64,000 nucleotides of DNA, taken from contig CM062818.1 in the NCBI GenBank assembly GCA_031772625.1, forward strand, positions 1,676,560,667-1,676,624,666. Direction: 5' to 3'. The translations under genes were made by a program, and so were the position numbers. The notes below the pieces were generated by a model, which saw only the letters and a list, made by a program, of their open reading frames with translations, was not told the DNA's origin and searched no databases. The DNA comes from Pinus tabuliformis (Eukaryota; Streptophyta; Pinopsida; Pinales; Pinaceae). Shown here piece by piece: positions 12,393 through 22,264 of this stretch; the stretch's first letter is position 1; every line of letters starts with the position of its first letter.

Positions 12393-13052
12393 ACCTTACT
12401 ATCTCGAACTATTATTTTTTTTTTTATTTTTACTTACGGAAGGGCTTTATGTGCGTGCCATTCACCAATCCCTACAGTAGGACTCCATCCAGTTGCGTGA
12501 CTCTTAGTGTAGCTGATTCTCTTATTTCTGTGACTGTGAATGGGCCTAACCAGTGCATCTCCAATTTTCCTGGGAACTTCTAGGACTTGTTTTCATAAAG
12601 GAGCACTTGGTCTCCAGCTTCAAACGAATTCTTCTTGATGTGCCCATCATGCCAAGCCTTTTATCTTCATTGCTCGACTGATTGACGGAACTCTGCTAGG
12701 AACTGGGTGTCATCGAGTTCCATCGATTGGATTAGTCTATCTCGCAAGGCAATGCTATTCATCACTCTCATAGCTTTTGAGATAAGCATGTTGGGCAATA
12801 TAAATTTTGTTGGTACCACTACTTCTCTGCCATACACAAGCTGAAATGGAGTTTGCTTGTGCAATATTTTTACTGTTGTCATATATGCCTATAGAGTCGC
12901 TGGAATTCTTTCGTCCCAGTCATCCTTGTTGACAAATATAGCTTTTGTTAGCCCTTTCTCTAGTATTTTGCTAAATGCTTCTACTGCACCATTGGCTCTT
13001 GGATGATAAGGACTACTCTTATTATGTTGAACCATAAAAGTCATTAGTAGAG
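12393..13052 (-). pseudogene. integrase carboxyl end, upstream copy of the array
   Basis: Matches 3,633-4,290 of the central copy, including the segment with TPFQLVYGREVVVPTKFILPN and LDDTQFLAEFRQSVEQ at 12,667-12,882. These are the family's usual residues after the integrase core. Similarity stops at about 13,052, where Tat-like sequence of opposite orientation begins, so only the tail of this copy is present. Confidence 0.75.
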
Positions 13053-13664
13053 TCGAATGTTGCCACGCTTTGGAGTCATCTCCCTGATGTTCAAGAGAAG
13101 TCCTCTATGTAACTCATTACCTATACATTGTCTCACCTTTTGCTACAGTCTTGGATCCTATTCATTTCATTCCACTTTATTCCTTGTTTCATGTCAATGA
13201 TGGGGGAATCATCATGGCCCTCCTTCGACGAGTTACTTCCTGTCAACCTCAGCTCATTATCCAAGAAGATGACTTAGAGACTCCCTTTCAGTAACTTGGA
13301 GATTGCATGCCTTAATGGCAAGTTCTTCACATTGGATGACAAGTTTTGATCATTGGCCTTCAATCAGATGATTCCACAAGTGTTTGACTTCAGCTTCTTT
13401 TTCACACTCACGGATTGTACTTTCGTACCTTGAGAACCATTTTCATTGTTGGCGGTTTCTCTCATGCTTTTTAATGATCCACATCATTGGCTAGTAATTA
13501 GGTGGTTTTCTAGCATGTTCGACTTCGACATATTCATTCGCATGTTAGAATTCATACTTTAGTCAGGTTGGGATGGAGTGGAAGACCCTGAGTCTTGTCT
13601 TATATGACTCAGGCTATGTGGAGTTATGTATTATTCATGATTGTACACATGTTTCTACTATACA

Positions 13665-13850
13665 GATGGTTGTGACCATACCATGTGACTTTACATTTAT
13701 GATGATCCTTTTATGTTGCATGGCTGTGTCCATACCTTGGATCTTAGATTGACAGATGATCCTTTTTCATTTTGATGGTTGCACCCATACTATGGGTCCT
13801 GCCACATAGTCCTTATCATCTAGATGGCTGCGTCCATATTGTAGACTCAT
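13665..13850 (+). repeat. four degenerate units with ATGG-CCAT cores
   Basis: Cores reading GATGGTTGTGACCATACC and close variants occur at 13,665, 13,719, 13,774 and 13,823, about 50-55 bp apart. Three such cores, about 51 bp apart, lie at 53,222-53,345 on the opposite strand in the related element. They are therefore a family trait of the Tat-like 3' region. Confidence 0.7.
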
Positions 13851-13976
13851 GTTTGGATATTAGATATGTATATGTATATGAATCCTTGATTCGTAGGTCT
13901 CTTGATAGTGTTTTGTCTTGTCCTTGTTAAAGCTTGTAAAGCATCTCAGCCATCACTCCATGTTTTTCCTTCATGG

Positions 13977-13989
13977 TTTAGGGGGCATC
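13977..13989 (+). promoter_or_regulatory. polypurine tract
   Basis: TTTAGGGGGCATC lies directly before the LTR start TGTTACATAG. The same tract, in reverse, borders the 3' LTR at 53,070. In LTR elements it primes plus-strand DNA synthesis. Confidence 0.85.
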
Positions 13990-15033
13990 TGTTACATAGT
14001 ATTTTCTCGTGCCTCGTGCACTTCCCTGTGACATACCCCAAAGTGCCCAAAACATGACTTTCTTGTAGTGTACTCATCCAGGTATGCAACTCAGATCCTG
14101 CCTTAAACAATGATTGAAAAATTCCTTGAGATTCCCTTGAAGGAAATGGCTCTAAAACCCTAATTTTGGCATCATCGCCCCCTTCACACTGGAAATTGTG
14201 ATGGTCACTAGTTGCACTACACTAGCCCCGTGATGCCATCACACATTTGGCTTAGATACTAGTGATGATCCCTAAAATGAAATTTTCGCAAACAAGACAA
14301 GAAGCTTCGTGATATAGAGGCTTTCAAAATGATGAGATGGAGGCTTTTAAGCATGGATGAGGTCGAGTTCTCTCAACTTGGGCTTTAGGTCTTATCCTAT
14401 GAGCTACCTCCTTGAGATGAGGGCCTTCTCCTATCTTTGGAGATATCCTAACTCTCTTTCCCTACATATATTTTCATCCTTCCCCATTTCCAAATGGTTG
14501 GTCTTTGGCTATTTTCACCCTTATGCTGTGATTGTGCCTACATGCTACTCATTTGGCTTGGAGAAGGAGTGCTTGGGGAGATTGAGCTTGGAATCTGACA
14601 TTCATTTGAGGAGAGCTTATTGACATCAAGGCTTGGTTGTATGATTCCTCCTTTATTCTATTAATATATACAACCACCCATTCATTTTCCATAAATGTGT
14701 ATGTTAATGAATCATTTATCTTAATGCTCCTTGATCTTTTAAGTAGATTACTTTCGATTCTGTTATTTATCCTTGCATTCCTTATTGTATCCTAATCTCT
14801 TGTGCAGTCATTAAAAGACTCTGAGTAGTAGTATCGAACCTGAGGCACGATCAATTTGAGGTCTTCAATAAAGGAGGATATCTTAGCATCAAAAAGAGAT
14901 GGACCATCTTCCTCTTCTTCTATTTCGATTGTAACTTAGGAAAGTGTCTAGTAGATTTTCATCTAGGTTTCTAGTCCCACTCATTGGGCTAGAGGGATCG
15001 TCTATATCTGCAGAGAGGATTGCCTAGACAACA
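13990..15033 (+). repeat. Tat-like 3' LTR (1,044 bp)
   Basis: Starts TGTTACATAG after the polypurine tract and ends CTAGACAACA. The last 50 bases align with the LTR end of the 7.6-kb element (GGGCTAG-GGGATCG, then CAGAG-GGATT). A weak TATA-like CCTACATATATTT at about 14,460 sits about 470 bp in, as in the other LTRs of the family. Confidence 0.8.
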
Positions 15034-15569
15034 AGATTGACCAAAATGTGCTGAGTAACCTTCTCTCTCAATCTAGTATAATTGTCTGTGGGATCCCAAA
15101 ATGTACCCACATTCGTTCAAAGAAAAATTTGGGAATTTCCTCTGTCGTGATACTCTTCTTGTAGGCTGCGAATATAGCCATCTTAGAAAAATTACCCACG
15201 ACCATAGATACACAGTCATTACCATGCTTAGTAGAAGGGATATTAGACATATAGTCCATGGAGATGGATTCCAAAGGCTGGATAAGAGTAGGTAAAGGAG
15301 TGTACATACCCTGCTTCTTGATGGTTGGCTTGGAGACGGCAGAGGAAGTGCATGGTATGATATATTTCCCAACATCCTATTAGAGTTTTAGGCAATAAAA
15401 TTACTTTTGTAGTACAATGAATGTTCTCTCAACACCAAATTGTCCTGTGACCTGACTGTAGTGCACCTCCCAAATCATCTTGTCACGCTCACTTTAAGGA
15501 AATCAAAGGTGGCCTAGGTAGAATAATAATGTGTCCTAGAGGTGGAAATGATGAACCTGTTTTCCATCT
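15034..15569 (-). pseudogene. integrase remnant of a chromovirus-like gypsy element
   Basis: The minus strand encodes the integrase catalytic core: PLPTLIQPLESISMDYMSNI, GNDCVSMVVGNFSKMAIFA, then ERMWVHFGIPQTIILD and LSTFWS. The DYM and IILD blocks are where the first two acidic catalytic residues fall in Ty3/gypsy integrases. Zinc-finger-type sequence lies upstream (15,380-15,560). The Tat-like element at 15,570-28,334 separates this from the RT part of the same element, as the perfect CATCT duplication shows. Decayed. Confidence 0.8.
15565..15569. repeat. target-site duplication CATCT (left)
   Basis: CATCT directly before the LTR start matches CATCT at 28,335-28,339 after the other LTR. 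A five-base duplication is normal for LTR element insertion. Confidence 0.95.
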
Positions 15570-16629
15570 TGTTGTGGAGAAAAATGCCTATGCAGGACGA
15601 TCCTATCCACCTAAGGTGTGACAGTGCCTTAGCAACAAATAGAGACAGCTATTCTAGTATTCTTCCTTTATGAATTAAGAATGAAGAGAGATGGATGGAC
15701 TAACCGGTGTCTTCTGTTTGTCCCTCGATCGAGTTTCTCTTCTCTTTGAGAGTTCCCAGCTACTCGCCTTCTCGCTCGCCCAGCTTCAACAGGTCTCTGC
15801 AAGATCACAAGAAGAGAACACTACACAAAGACATAGATTCATATTCATAACTAGTTCAGGATTAGAAATAAACTAAACATACTAATGCAATCATACATCA
15901 AAGGTACATCAGTATATAGGAGAAACCAATATAGCTTTATTGATGAATAACAAGGTTCAGGAAGAGATACAACCAAGAAGGCTCCAATCCAGCATCTCCT
16001 ACCCAGCAAATAGAATTCCTATCTTCACCTCCCTTCAAATCATTAAGCACCCAATGATTCCAATCTCAAACCAACAAAAATTCTTTGCAATAACAAAATT
16101 CCAGCCTCTAGGTCTCATGGAGGAGAGATCCATATATAGATGTTTGGAGAGAGGATGAGTCAGCTTGAGATCTGACTAGTGTGCTCTCCCTCTGTCAGTT
16201 CTTGCTTCCACTTGGAGGTTCTTGCTTCCACTTGGAGATTGAGAACCTCTTACTCATCACTAGTCGAATTCACCGAGGCAAGTGTCATTGAGGAATATTC
16301 TGGAAGCTTCCAGGGTCTTGACACCTTGTTGAATGAACTTGCCATTTTTCAATTCCCGCTCAGCGCACCCTGGTAGTGCTTCTACCTGCGTTGCAGTGCA
16401 GGTAGCCAGTGCAGACTTTGCATTTCAGCGCAGACAGCTAGTGGAGCCTCTGAATTGATCCTGAATTGACTTGTTTTTTAGCAGTTTGTGGTGGAGAACT
16501 TTTGTGAATTGCTGTGGTTTGATAGCCTTGTTCCTCTAGGGGTAGGAACAACATGTTTAGGGACTTTGGATCCCTTAGATTATGGACATTTCATGCTCAA
16601 TGCTGTAAGGCACAAAAATGTCTATAACA
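15570..16629 (-). repeat. 3' LTR of the 12.8-kb Tat-like element
   Basis: 1,060 bp, TGTTGTGGAG to CTATAACA on the plus strand, the same length as its partner at 27,275. Sense-strand TATA-like TCTATATATG lies at 16,131-16,140, about 490 bp from the LTR start. It contains a short internal duplication (CTTGCTTCCACTTGGAG, twice, near 16,200-16,240) shared with the partner. Confidence 0.95.
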
Positions 16630-16643
16630 ATTGCCCCCTAAAG
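16630..16643 (-). promoter_or_regulatory. polypurine tract of the 12.8-kb element
   Basis: On the minus strand, CTTTAGGGGGCAAT ends exactly where the 3' LTR begins. It has the same form as in the other Tat-like copies and confirms right-to-left orientation. Confidence 0.9.
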
Positions 16644-17760
16644 TATGAGGCCGTTTATCGGGTGAAATGCTTTATCAGGAGGATCCGAAGTTCATCCAAT
16701 GCTGGGAGGAGACCTGTAATAAGATACAATACAATACATTATTTTTCATACCACTTTCATGATCTAGCTGAGGCGGGTATTCCCATGCTCAGCTTTATAA
16801 ATTCATTTTTCTGTACATAGAACAGACAATCGTCTGATGGTAGACTGATAATTTTGATGAAATTATCATCCTTTGGATAGGATGATTATCTCTTGCAATG
16901 ATGTACATGTCAATGTCTTTATCTTTCCTGAATATATATCGTAGCCCGGATGGATGAAACTAGATTCGGGGTCTTCAAACTCGTTCGATCTTCATTCTAA
17001 GTACAAGTCGATCCATGTGAGAAATGTTCGGAAGTCGAACATGGAAAGACATCGCTTGATTACCGGTCAATGAGGTAAACCGTTAACAAGCGCGAGAGGA
17101 ATCACCGATAATGATAATGACCCTCAAGGTACTGTAGTACAATTCACGTGGTGTGAATAAAGGACTTGGCGTCGAACACCACGCAAAATCTTTCGGTCGA
17201 AGTTCATTGATGTATACCTGTCGCCGGAAGTGAGAAACTTGCCATTGAGGCATGCAAGTTTCAAAGTACTGAAGGGGGTGTTCCTAGATCAACTTCTTGG
17301 ATATTGAGCTGATGTCGACAAGAAGCGATCCGTCAAAGGAGGGCCTTAATGAATCCCACATCAATGACACGGAACGGAGCTAATGATTTTGATGGAGGTG
17401 AAAACGATCTGTGACATATGATTCAGGGTGGCGGTCATGAAAGGATGAAGGATAATGTACGGCAATGGATGGGACACGGTTGACTTCTTTGAATGACTTC
17501 TCTTGAACATATGGCGACACTTATGTGATGGATCGGTAGCATTACCCCAAATATGGATGGTATGGCGAGACCATGGTGATGTGACCGGTGAATGGAACAA
17601 GCCAACCTGATTGTGGTACGGAGGAAAAGTGTCATGTTCAAGAGCGACTTGCTACCATCAAAGTTTTCTTGAGTTTCTCCCAATTTTCCCCAGTCATTGC
17701 TGACCAGTACCTCTTTATTTTTGTCAAGCTTGAGGAGGATAACATATGCTTGTTCTATAA

Positions 17761-18210
17761 CTTGCCCTTCGGGCAAGCCCATCGCTATGTTTTAACGAGC
17801 CTAGCGATAGTGAAACTCGTTCTCGTCTAAAGACAAGTTTGTCGCTATTTAATGATTTTAACGAGTCTAATGACAAAGATAACTCGGTCCTTTTCATTTT
17901 TAGAGAGTCTGAAAAGGTACATAAAGTTAACTCCAAAAGTCCTTTTTCATCATCTAATCCCTTAGGTCCGAAAAAGTATAAAACAATACAGAAGGGATGA
18001 GTTTTCGATAGTTTTAACGAGCCGAACAAAACAAGCGCTTGATCTTTTTGTGCAATAATCCCTCAGGTCCAAAAAGATTAAAATCTAGAGGAGGGATAGC
18101 ACTTCCGGTCGCTTTAACGAGCTGGAAGGCCAAAACTCGGCAATCTTTTCATATTTTACGAGTCAGATGAAAGGAGCTTAAAGAAGACTCGTCTTTTGAG
18201 GAACGAGTGA
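17761..18210 (-). repeat. hairpin array in the 3' noncoding region
   Basis: A run of short inverted repeats with different stems. Examples: CTTGCCC/GGGCAAG (17,761-17,777), ATCGCTA/TAGCGAT (17,781-17,808), CCTTTTC/GAAAAGG (17,889-17,917), CTTTTTC/GAAAAAG (17,942-17,976), ATCTTTTTG/CAAAAAGAT (18,042-18,078) and CTTCC/GGAAG (18,102-18,128). Several loops contain TTTAACGAG on the plus strand. The array corresponds to 54,190-54,717 in the 7.6-kb element, where other stems are used around similar loops. Confidence 0.8.
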
Positions 18211-18434
18211 TAAAACAGGTTAGCAGCTGATTCCAGGTATAGGTTGGAATTTTCTAATCACGGCAGTGTCACAAGGATGGCTAGTGAAATCACTCTTCGC
18301 AGTTGTTCCTCAAAATGGGTAAACAATCATATTGGAGGTGAATTATCGGCCAAATGAGAAGTGGAGGTGATGGGCAAACACGACCAAGGCTTTAACGGTT
18401 GATAATACTACATTCACGGTGGTTATTTACCAGA

Positions 18435-18626
18435 ATAGTTCATTTTTTAACGAGCTTAAACGCGGGTTAAAACATTTGCTCGGATCTGTTTATTTTTTAA
18501 CGAGCATGAACTATGGACTAAAACTGCTCAGATCTGTTTATTTTTTAACAAGCATGAACTATGGACTAAAACTGCTCAAATCTGTTTATTTTTTAACGAG
18601 CATGGACTATGTGCTAAAACTGCTCG
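18435..18626. repeat. 48-bp tandem repeat, four units
   Basis: Units start at 18,435, 18,483, 18,531 and 18,579. The core is GATCTGTTTATTTTTTAACG followed by AGCATGAACTATGGACTAAA; the first unit is the most diverged. The 7.6-kb element has only one related unit near 54,945-54,995, so this copy or its recent ancestor expanded it. Confidence 0.9.
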
Positions 18627-18639
18627 ATGATAAGTTTGC

Positions 18640-18647
18640 ATGCCCCC
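18640..18647 (-). promoter_or_regulatory. second polypurine-like motif after the integrase end
   Basis: The sense strand reads GGGGGCAT within ATGCTGGGGGCATGCA, a few bases after the pol end. It matches the core of the true polypurine tract. The same sequence lies at 55,007 in the 7.6-kb element. Role unproven. Confidence 0.4.
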
Positions 18648-18673
18648 AGCATATGTATGCATATTGGTCACTA

Positions 18674-20470
18674 TTAAGCATAGTAACGCTTGAGGTACAA
18701 CCCGTTATGAGGTTGCGCCAATGGAATTCCGTCATAATCCATTAACTCGTAGGCTCCTTTTGCTAACACTTTTTTAACAATATAGGAGCCCATCCATAAA
18801 GAATTAAATTTACCTGCTCCCAATTTATCGGATTCTTGGTCGTAAAGTAAGACCAAGTCACCTTCTGAGAAGACACGGGGTTTGACATTTTTGTCGAACT
18901 GCGCCTTGACTCGTTTCTTATGGGCTTCGTTAGCCAAAGAGGCATCACGACGGGTTTCATCCAATTGGATTAATTCCAAGAAACGGGCCTCTTCTTCTGA
19001 AGTTCTGGGGAGGAGATCAATTGCGAGTTTAAGTGACGAGATTTCACACTGGACTGGCAAGACTGCCTCCAGGCCATACACCAGTTGGAAAGGTGTGAAC
19101 CCGGTCGCATTCCTTACCGATGTTCGGTAAGCCCACAAGGCTGAGTACAGGATTAGGTGCCACCTTCTTTTGTGAACTTCGATCATCCTTTGCAACATAC
19201 GCTTCAGGACCTTGTTGATCGCTTCAACTTGTCCATTGGCTTGCGGATAATACGGGGTAGAGCTGTCGTGAGATAGCCCTAGCTTGGCAGCTAATTCAAC
19301 CATCATGTGATTGCGAAAATGCGATCCATGATCTGTAACTATAGCCTATGGTACGCCGAACCTGGCGACTACATGATTGAAAAAGAAAAGGGCAACTGTT
19401 TCACCAGTGTTATCTAATGTAGGCATCGCCTCGGCCCATTTGGTAAAATAGTCAACGGCGAATATGATATACCCATGCCCCCCGGTCGAGGTGGGGTTAC
19501 ATGTCATGAAATCGATGCCCCATTTCGTGAAAGGCCCAACAACAACTATTGGCTGTAAAGGTGCGGGTGGTCTTCTGGTTTTGCTATCGAAAATTTGACA
19601 AGCATGGCAACTTCTGACTGCGGTTATGAAATCTTTGAACATGGTTGGCCAGAAGTATCTTGCTCGTAAGATTTTCTGTGCTGTAGCATATCCAGATTGA
19701 TGCCTCCCACACGCGCCCGAATGACACTCATTCAGGGCTTTTTCGGCCAAGCTTGGTTTAGGGTAGTTGTCTTTCGGACAAGCTTGGTTTACATCCCTAT
19801 AATCGACACACACTCTAATTGTCCCTTGTTTCTTCATAACAGGGACAATATTCGATACCCAATCGGTTAGAGGAACCGGGTAGATGAAACTAGCATGGAG
19901 AAGCTTTTCAACTTCTGCTTTAATGGCAGTGGCTTTCTTGGGGTGCACCTGCCGAAGCCGTTGTCTTACTGGTTTGACATCAGGATGCATCTTAATTTCG
20001 TGTTCAACGATACTCGAGTCAATGCCTGGCATTTCATCATATGACCAAGCAAAGACATCTCTGAACTCACGAAAAAGAGTGTTATATATTTCCAGTTCTG
20101 AAGGAGAACAACCTTTGCCGACATAAATATTCTCTACAACATTTGTTTTAGTCGAGATATTTATGGCTATAGTCTCTTCAATATTGGATAAGTTTCGCTC
20201 GGAATCCACCGTATTTACAGTATTTGATAGGAATTCAAAAACAGAAGCGTGATAAAGGTCATGTTGAGTATCTTCTTCATAATATGGAAGAAGGGAACGA
20301 TGGTGGCAATCATTCCATGGTGCCCCCTCAATCAACATTGATTGTAGGATTCCTTCGTCGGTTCCATGCACTCTCGACCAAGGATCTAATGGGGTACCAT
20401 ATTCCCTAGACCTATCTACCCAAACGCTTGATGAGCATTGATCTGGGTTCGCCTCCCATGCCCGAAACAT
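18674..20470 (-). pseudogene. pol portion: RT piece and integrase, Tat-like
   Basis: The amino part carries pol sequence up to an RT block (TIRVCVDYRDVNQACPKDNY). Integrase follows: a zinc finger (NECHSGACG, then RSCHACQIFD), the catalytic core (KWGIDFMTCNPTSTGGHGY, DYFTKWAEAMPT, HDSSTPYYPQANGQVEAINK, the last containing the family's conserved glutamate), and the carboxyl part ending NGLYLKRYYA. The family's integrase joins element DNA to the host chromosome. No complete RT/RNase H is recognisable, and the copy has a few breaks. A close relative lies on the plus strand at 62,050-63,333. Confidence 0.9.
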
Positions 20471-20476
20471 TGATTG

Positions 20477-21091
20477 CTACAATATTTCTATTGGGCTTGG
20501 GGGCAAAACCATTGCATGATCCATGTTGATATCGTCTTCTGAGATCTTTGTGGAAGATATCATATTGCAGGCTCCTACCAACGCTACTTCTCCTATATAG
20601 ATTGGAGGTGGAAGTGCGAAGGTTCCCATTAATGTGGGGTCTTTCAGTAGGCCTACTCCGATATTTTGAAGCGAATGGTTGCTTCCATGGATCATGGGAA
20701 TGCTTCCTGTAACTTGTGAACCATTAGGGAGGAAGTCTTGTTGGTCAACAATCGTAATCCCTCCTTGGAAAGGGAACGCGATCTTTCTAAAATAGGTCGA
20801 CACTACAGCTGCCATGGCATATATCCACGGTCTTCCCAGTAGGATGTTGTAATCAAGATTCCCATCGATGACTTCAACATCTATTTCTACTGTTTTTCCC
20901 CCTAGTTCAATCTTCAAGTTATTTAGGATACCGTACAGGGTATATGTCCTTCCGTCGAATGCTTTTAATGTCGTCGAAGATCGCGACAAGGTTGGAGATC
21001 CTAAAGTTTTCCAGCAACTCATCGAGATAATACATGTAGATGCCCCCTCATCAATAATTGTTCGGTGAACAGTTTTGTTGAGGGCTTTCAC
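20477..21091 (-). pseudogene. aspartic protease region, Tat-like element
   Basis: A 204-residue open stretch with TIIDEGASTCIISMSCWKTL at the retropepsin active-site position. IDEG stands where DTG or DSG is usual, and the same IDEG appears in the two other Tat-like copies. Further on, LDYNILLGRPWIYAM fits the hydrophobic-G end of the fold. Retropepsins act as dimers to cut Gag-Pol. It follows the zinc knuckle and precedes the RT piece, the normal order. Confidence 0.8.
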
Positions 21092-21289
21092 TTGAATAAG
21101 GAAATCTAGTTGAGCTGGTAACTGAGGATCTTATCCTTTGTGGTCGAAGGATACAAGATTGGAATCCTTAGGATCAACCCCACCAATGGTCGATAACAAA
21201 GCCTGCCTTTGGGATGGACAATTTTGTAGTACTTCAAGAGTCGACATAACGGATGGCGATTGGGCCAAATCTTCCACTACGTTATAATG

Positions 21290-22262
21290 CTACGCCACTC
21301 TGGCGCGAGGATTAAATGTCGACTTGTGTACTACTCCCTTTGGCGGTTTTATTGTTAATTCAGGAATGATGGGCGGTACAACTTCTGTCGAAGTTGTTGT
21401 CGAACTACTTGGTTGATCTTTAACTTTGTCATTCGACAACTGCGGATTCCCGTAATCTTTATTCCTTGTTGAAATCAAAGCATCATTTTGTTGCTTGGAG
21501 ATCGACAACATTAGCACTTGCGACGGGGAAGCATTTCCACTATCAACCAGATTTGTACCTGGATTTGGGAAAGGATCAGTCAACACAGTTGAGGTTTTTG
21601 GACTTTTAATGAACTTCTTAAGCTCAGCTCTGTATGGACAATTGGCTGTCCAATGATCCTCATCACATATAAAACATGGATTTTTTGGTTTCCCTTTCCC
21701 AGGAGGGTTCGAAGAGGTTTTTTCAGGAGATGACTCACCCTGTTTCTTCTTCTTCCCTTTGTTTTGCTTCTTCTTGCTTCCTGGTTGTTTGGTTTCGTTG
21801 CCCTTATCTGCTGAAACGACATTTACTTCCGAGCAAGAATTTCTTCTTTTGCATTTTGATCTGAAGTCTTACAGGCTTTCTTAGATGAAGCCCTTGTCGA
21901 TTTCGCATTTGTCGTGCCAATCACACCATCGTCGGCATGAGAGTCACTATCTCATTTAGGAGGAGGAGGAATTGAGAATTCTGGTCTAGGGGCGTCAGGT
22001 ATTTTGTCGTAGAGCGTGCCAGACTGAGTGTAGACTAAGTCTAGATATTGTGCACGAGCAATAACTTGCTCTTCCGTTACGACTCCCCCCTTGGCCACAT
22101 CTTCCGTTATGGCAGGAAGTAACGACTTGATAAACCATTCAGCTAATAGCTGATCGGGAACGTACGTTTTCACCATCCTACGACGACGACGCCACTCATG
22201 TATATGATCGGATATATGAGTGGTCGTCGTCTGTTTGAAGTTGGTTAAGATTTCCGTTCCCA
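21290..22262 (-). pseudogene. Gag carboxyl half: capsid end and zinc knuckle
   Basis: Capsid-end sequence (NFKQTTTTHISDHIHEW, VKTYVPDQLLAEWFIKSLLP, VTEEQVIARAQYLDLVYTQS) matches 59,820-60,080 on the plus strand. A lysine-rich linker (KKKQNKGKKKKQGE) and one knuckle, CFICDEDHWTANCP, follow. Its spacing is CX2CX3HX4C, one residue shorter than the classical CX2CX4HX4C. A Ser/Thr/Pro-rich tail leads to the protease. The region binds RNA in related elements. Broken. Confidence 0.75.
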
Positions 22263-22264
22263 TT

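Larger units (their letters stand above)
1..13052 (-). mobile_element. Athila-like Ty3/gypsy tandem array
   Basis: Two LTR-like blocks of about 1.7 kb in the same orientation enclose one internal region, and each is flanked on its outer side by more internal sequence of the same family. Positions 1-1,924 match 8,830-10,745 (gag side) and 12,393-13,052 matches 3,633-4,290 (integrase side). Reading the minus strand, the order is integrase end, LTR, gag, protease, RT, RNase H, integrase, LTR, gag. Such arrays are known to arise by unequal recombination between LTRs or by head-to-tail insertion. By eye about 15-18% of bases differ between copies, mostly transitions, so it is old. Every coding part is broken many times. 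The left end lies outside the window. Confidence 0.8.
13053..15033 (+). mobile_element. 3' end of a plus-strand Tat-like element
   Basis: Contains a 3' noncoding region (13,053-13,976), a polypurine tract (13,977-13,989) and one LTR (13,990-15,033). The noncoding part matches the reverse complement of 53,220-53,760 in the 7.6-kb element, and both LTR ends match that element too. No coding part remains. It lies directly against an integrase remnant of a minus-strand gypsy element. The left end is cut by the Athila-like array. Incomplete and fairly old. Confidence 0.8.
16644..18673 (-). other. long 3' noncoding region of the 12.8-kb element
   Basis: About 2 kb between the integrase end and the polypurine tract without a credible gene. 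Blocks such as the one around 17,000-17,130 (TTCGGAAGTCGAACATGGAA, then GATTACCGGTCAATGAGG) recur at 53,440-53,560 in the 7.6-kb element and, inverted, at 13,240-13,560. This is therefore a conserved feature of the family. It also holds the hairpin array and the 48-bp repeat listed separately. Unusually long 3' noncoding regions are known in Ogre/Tat elements. Confidence 0.8.

Noticed and set aside
15691-16820. Several small plus-strand open frames, repeated at 27,645-28,423
   Set aside because: They lie in the two LTRs in the antisense direction and are repeated because the LTRs are; no protein features.
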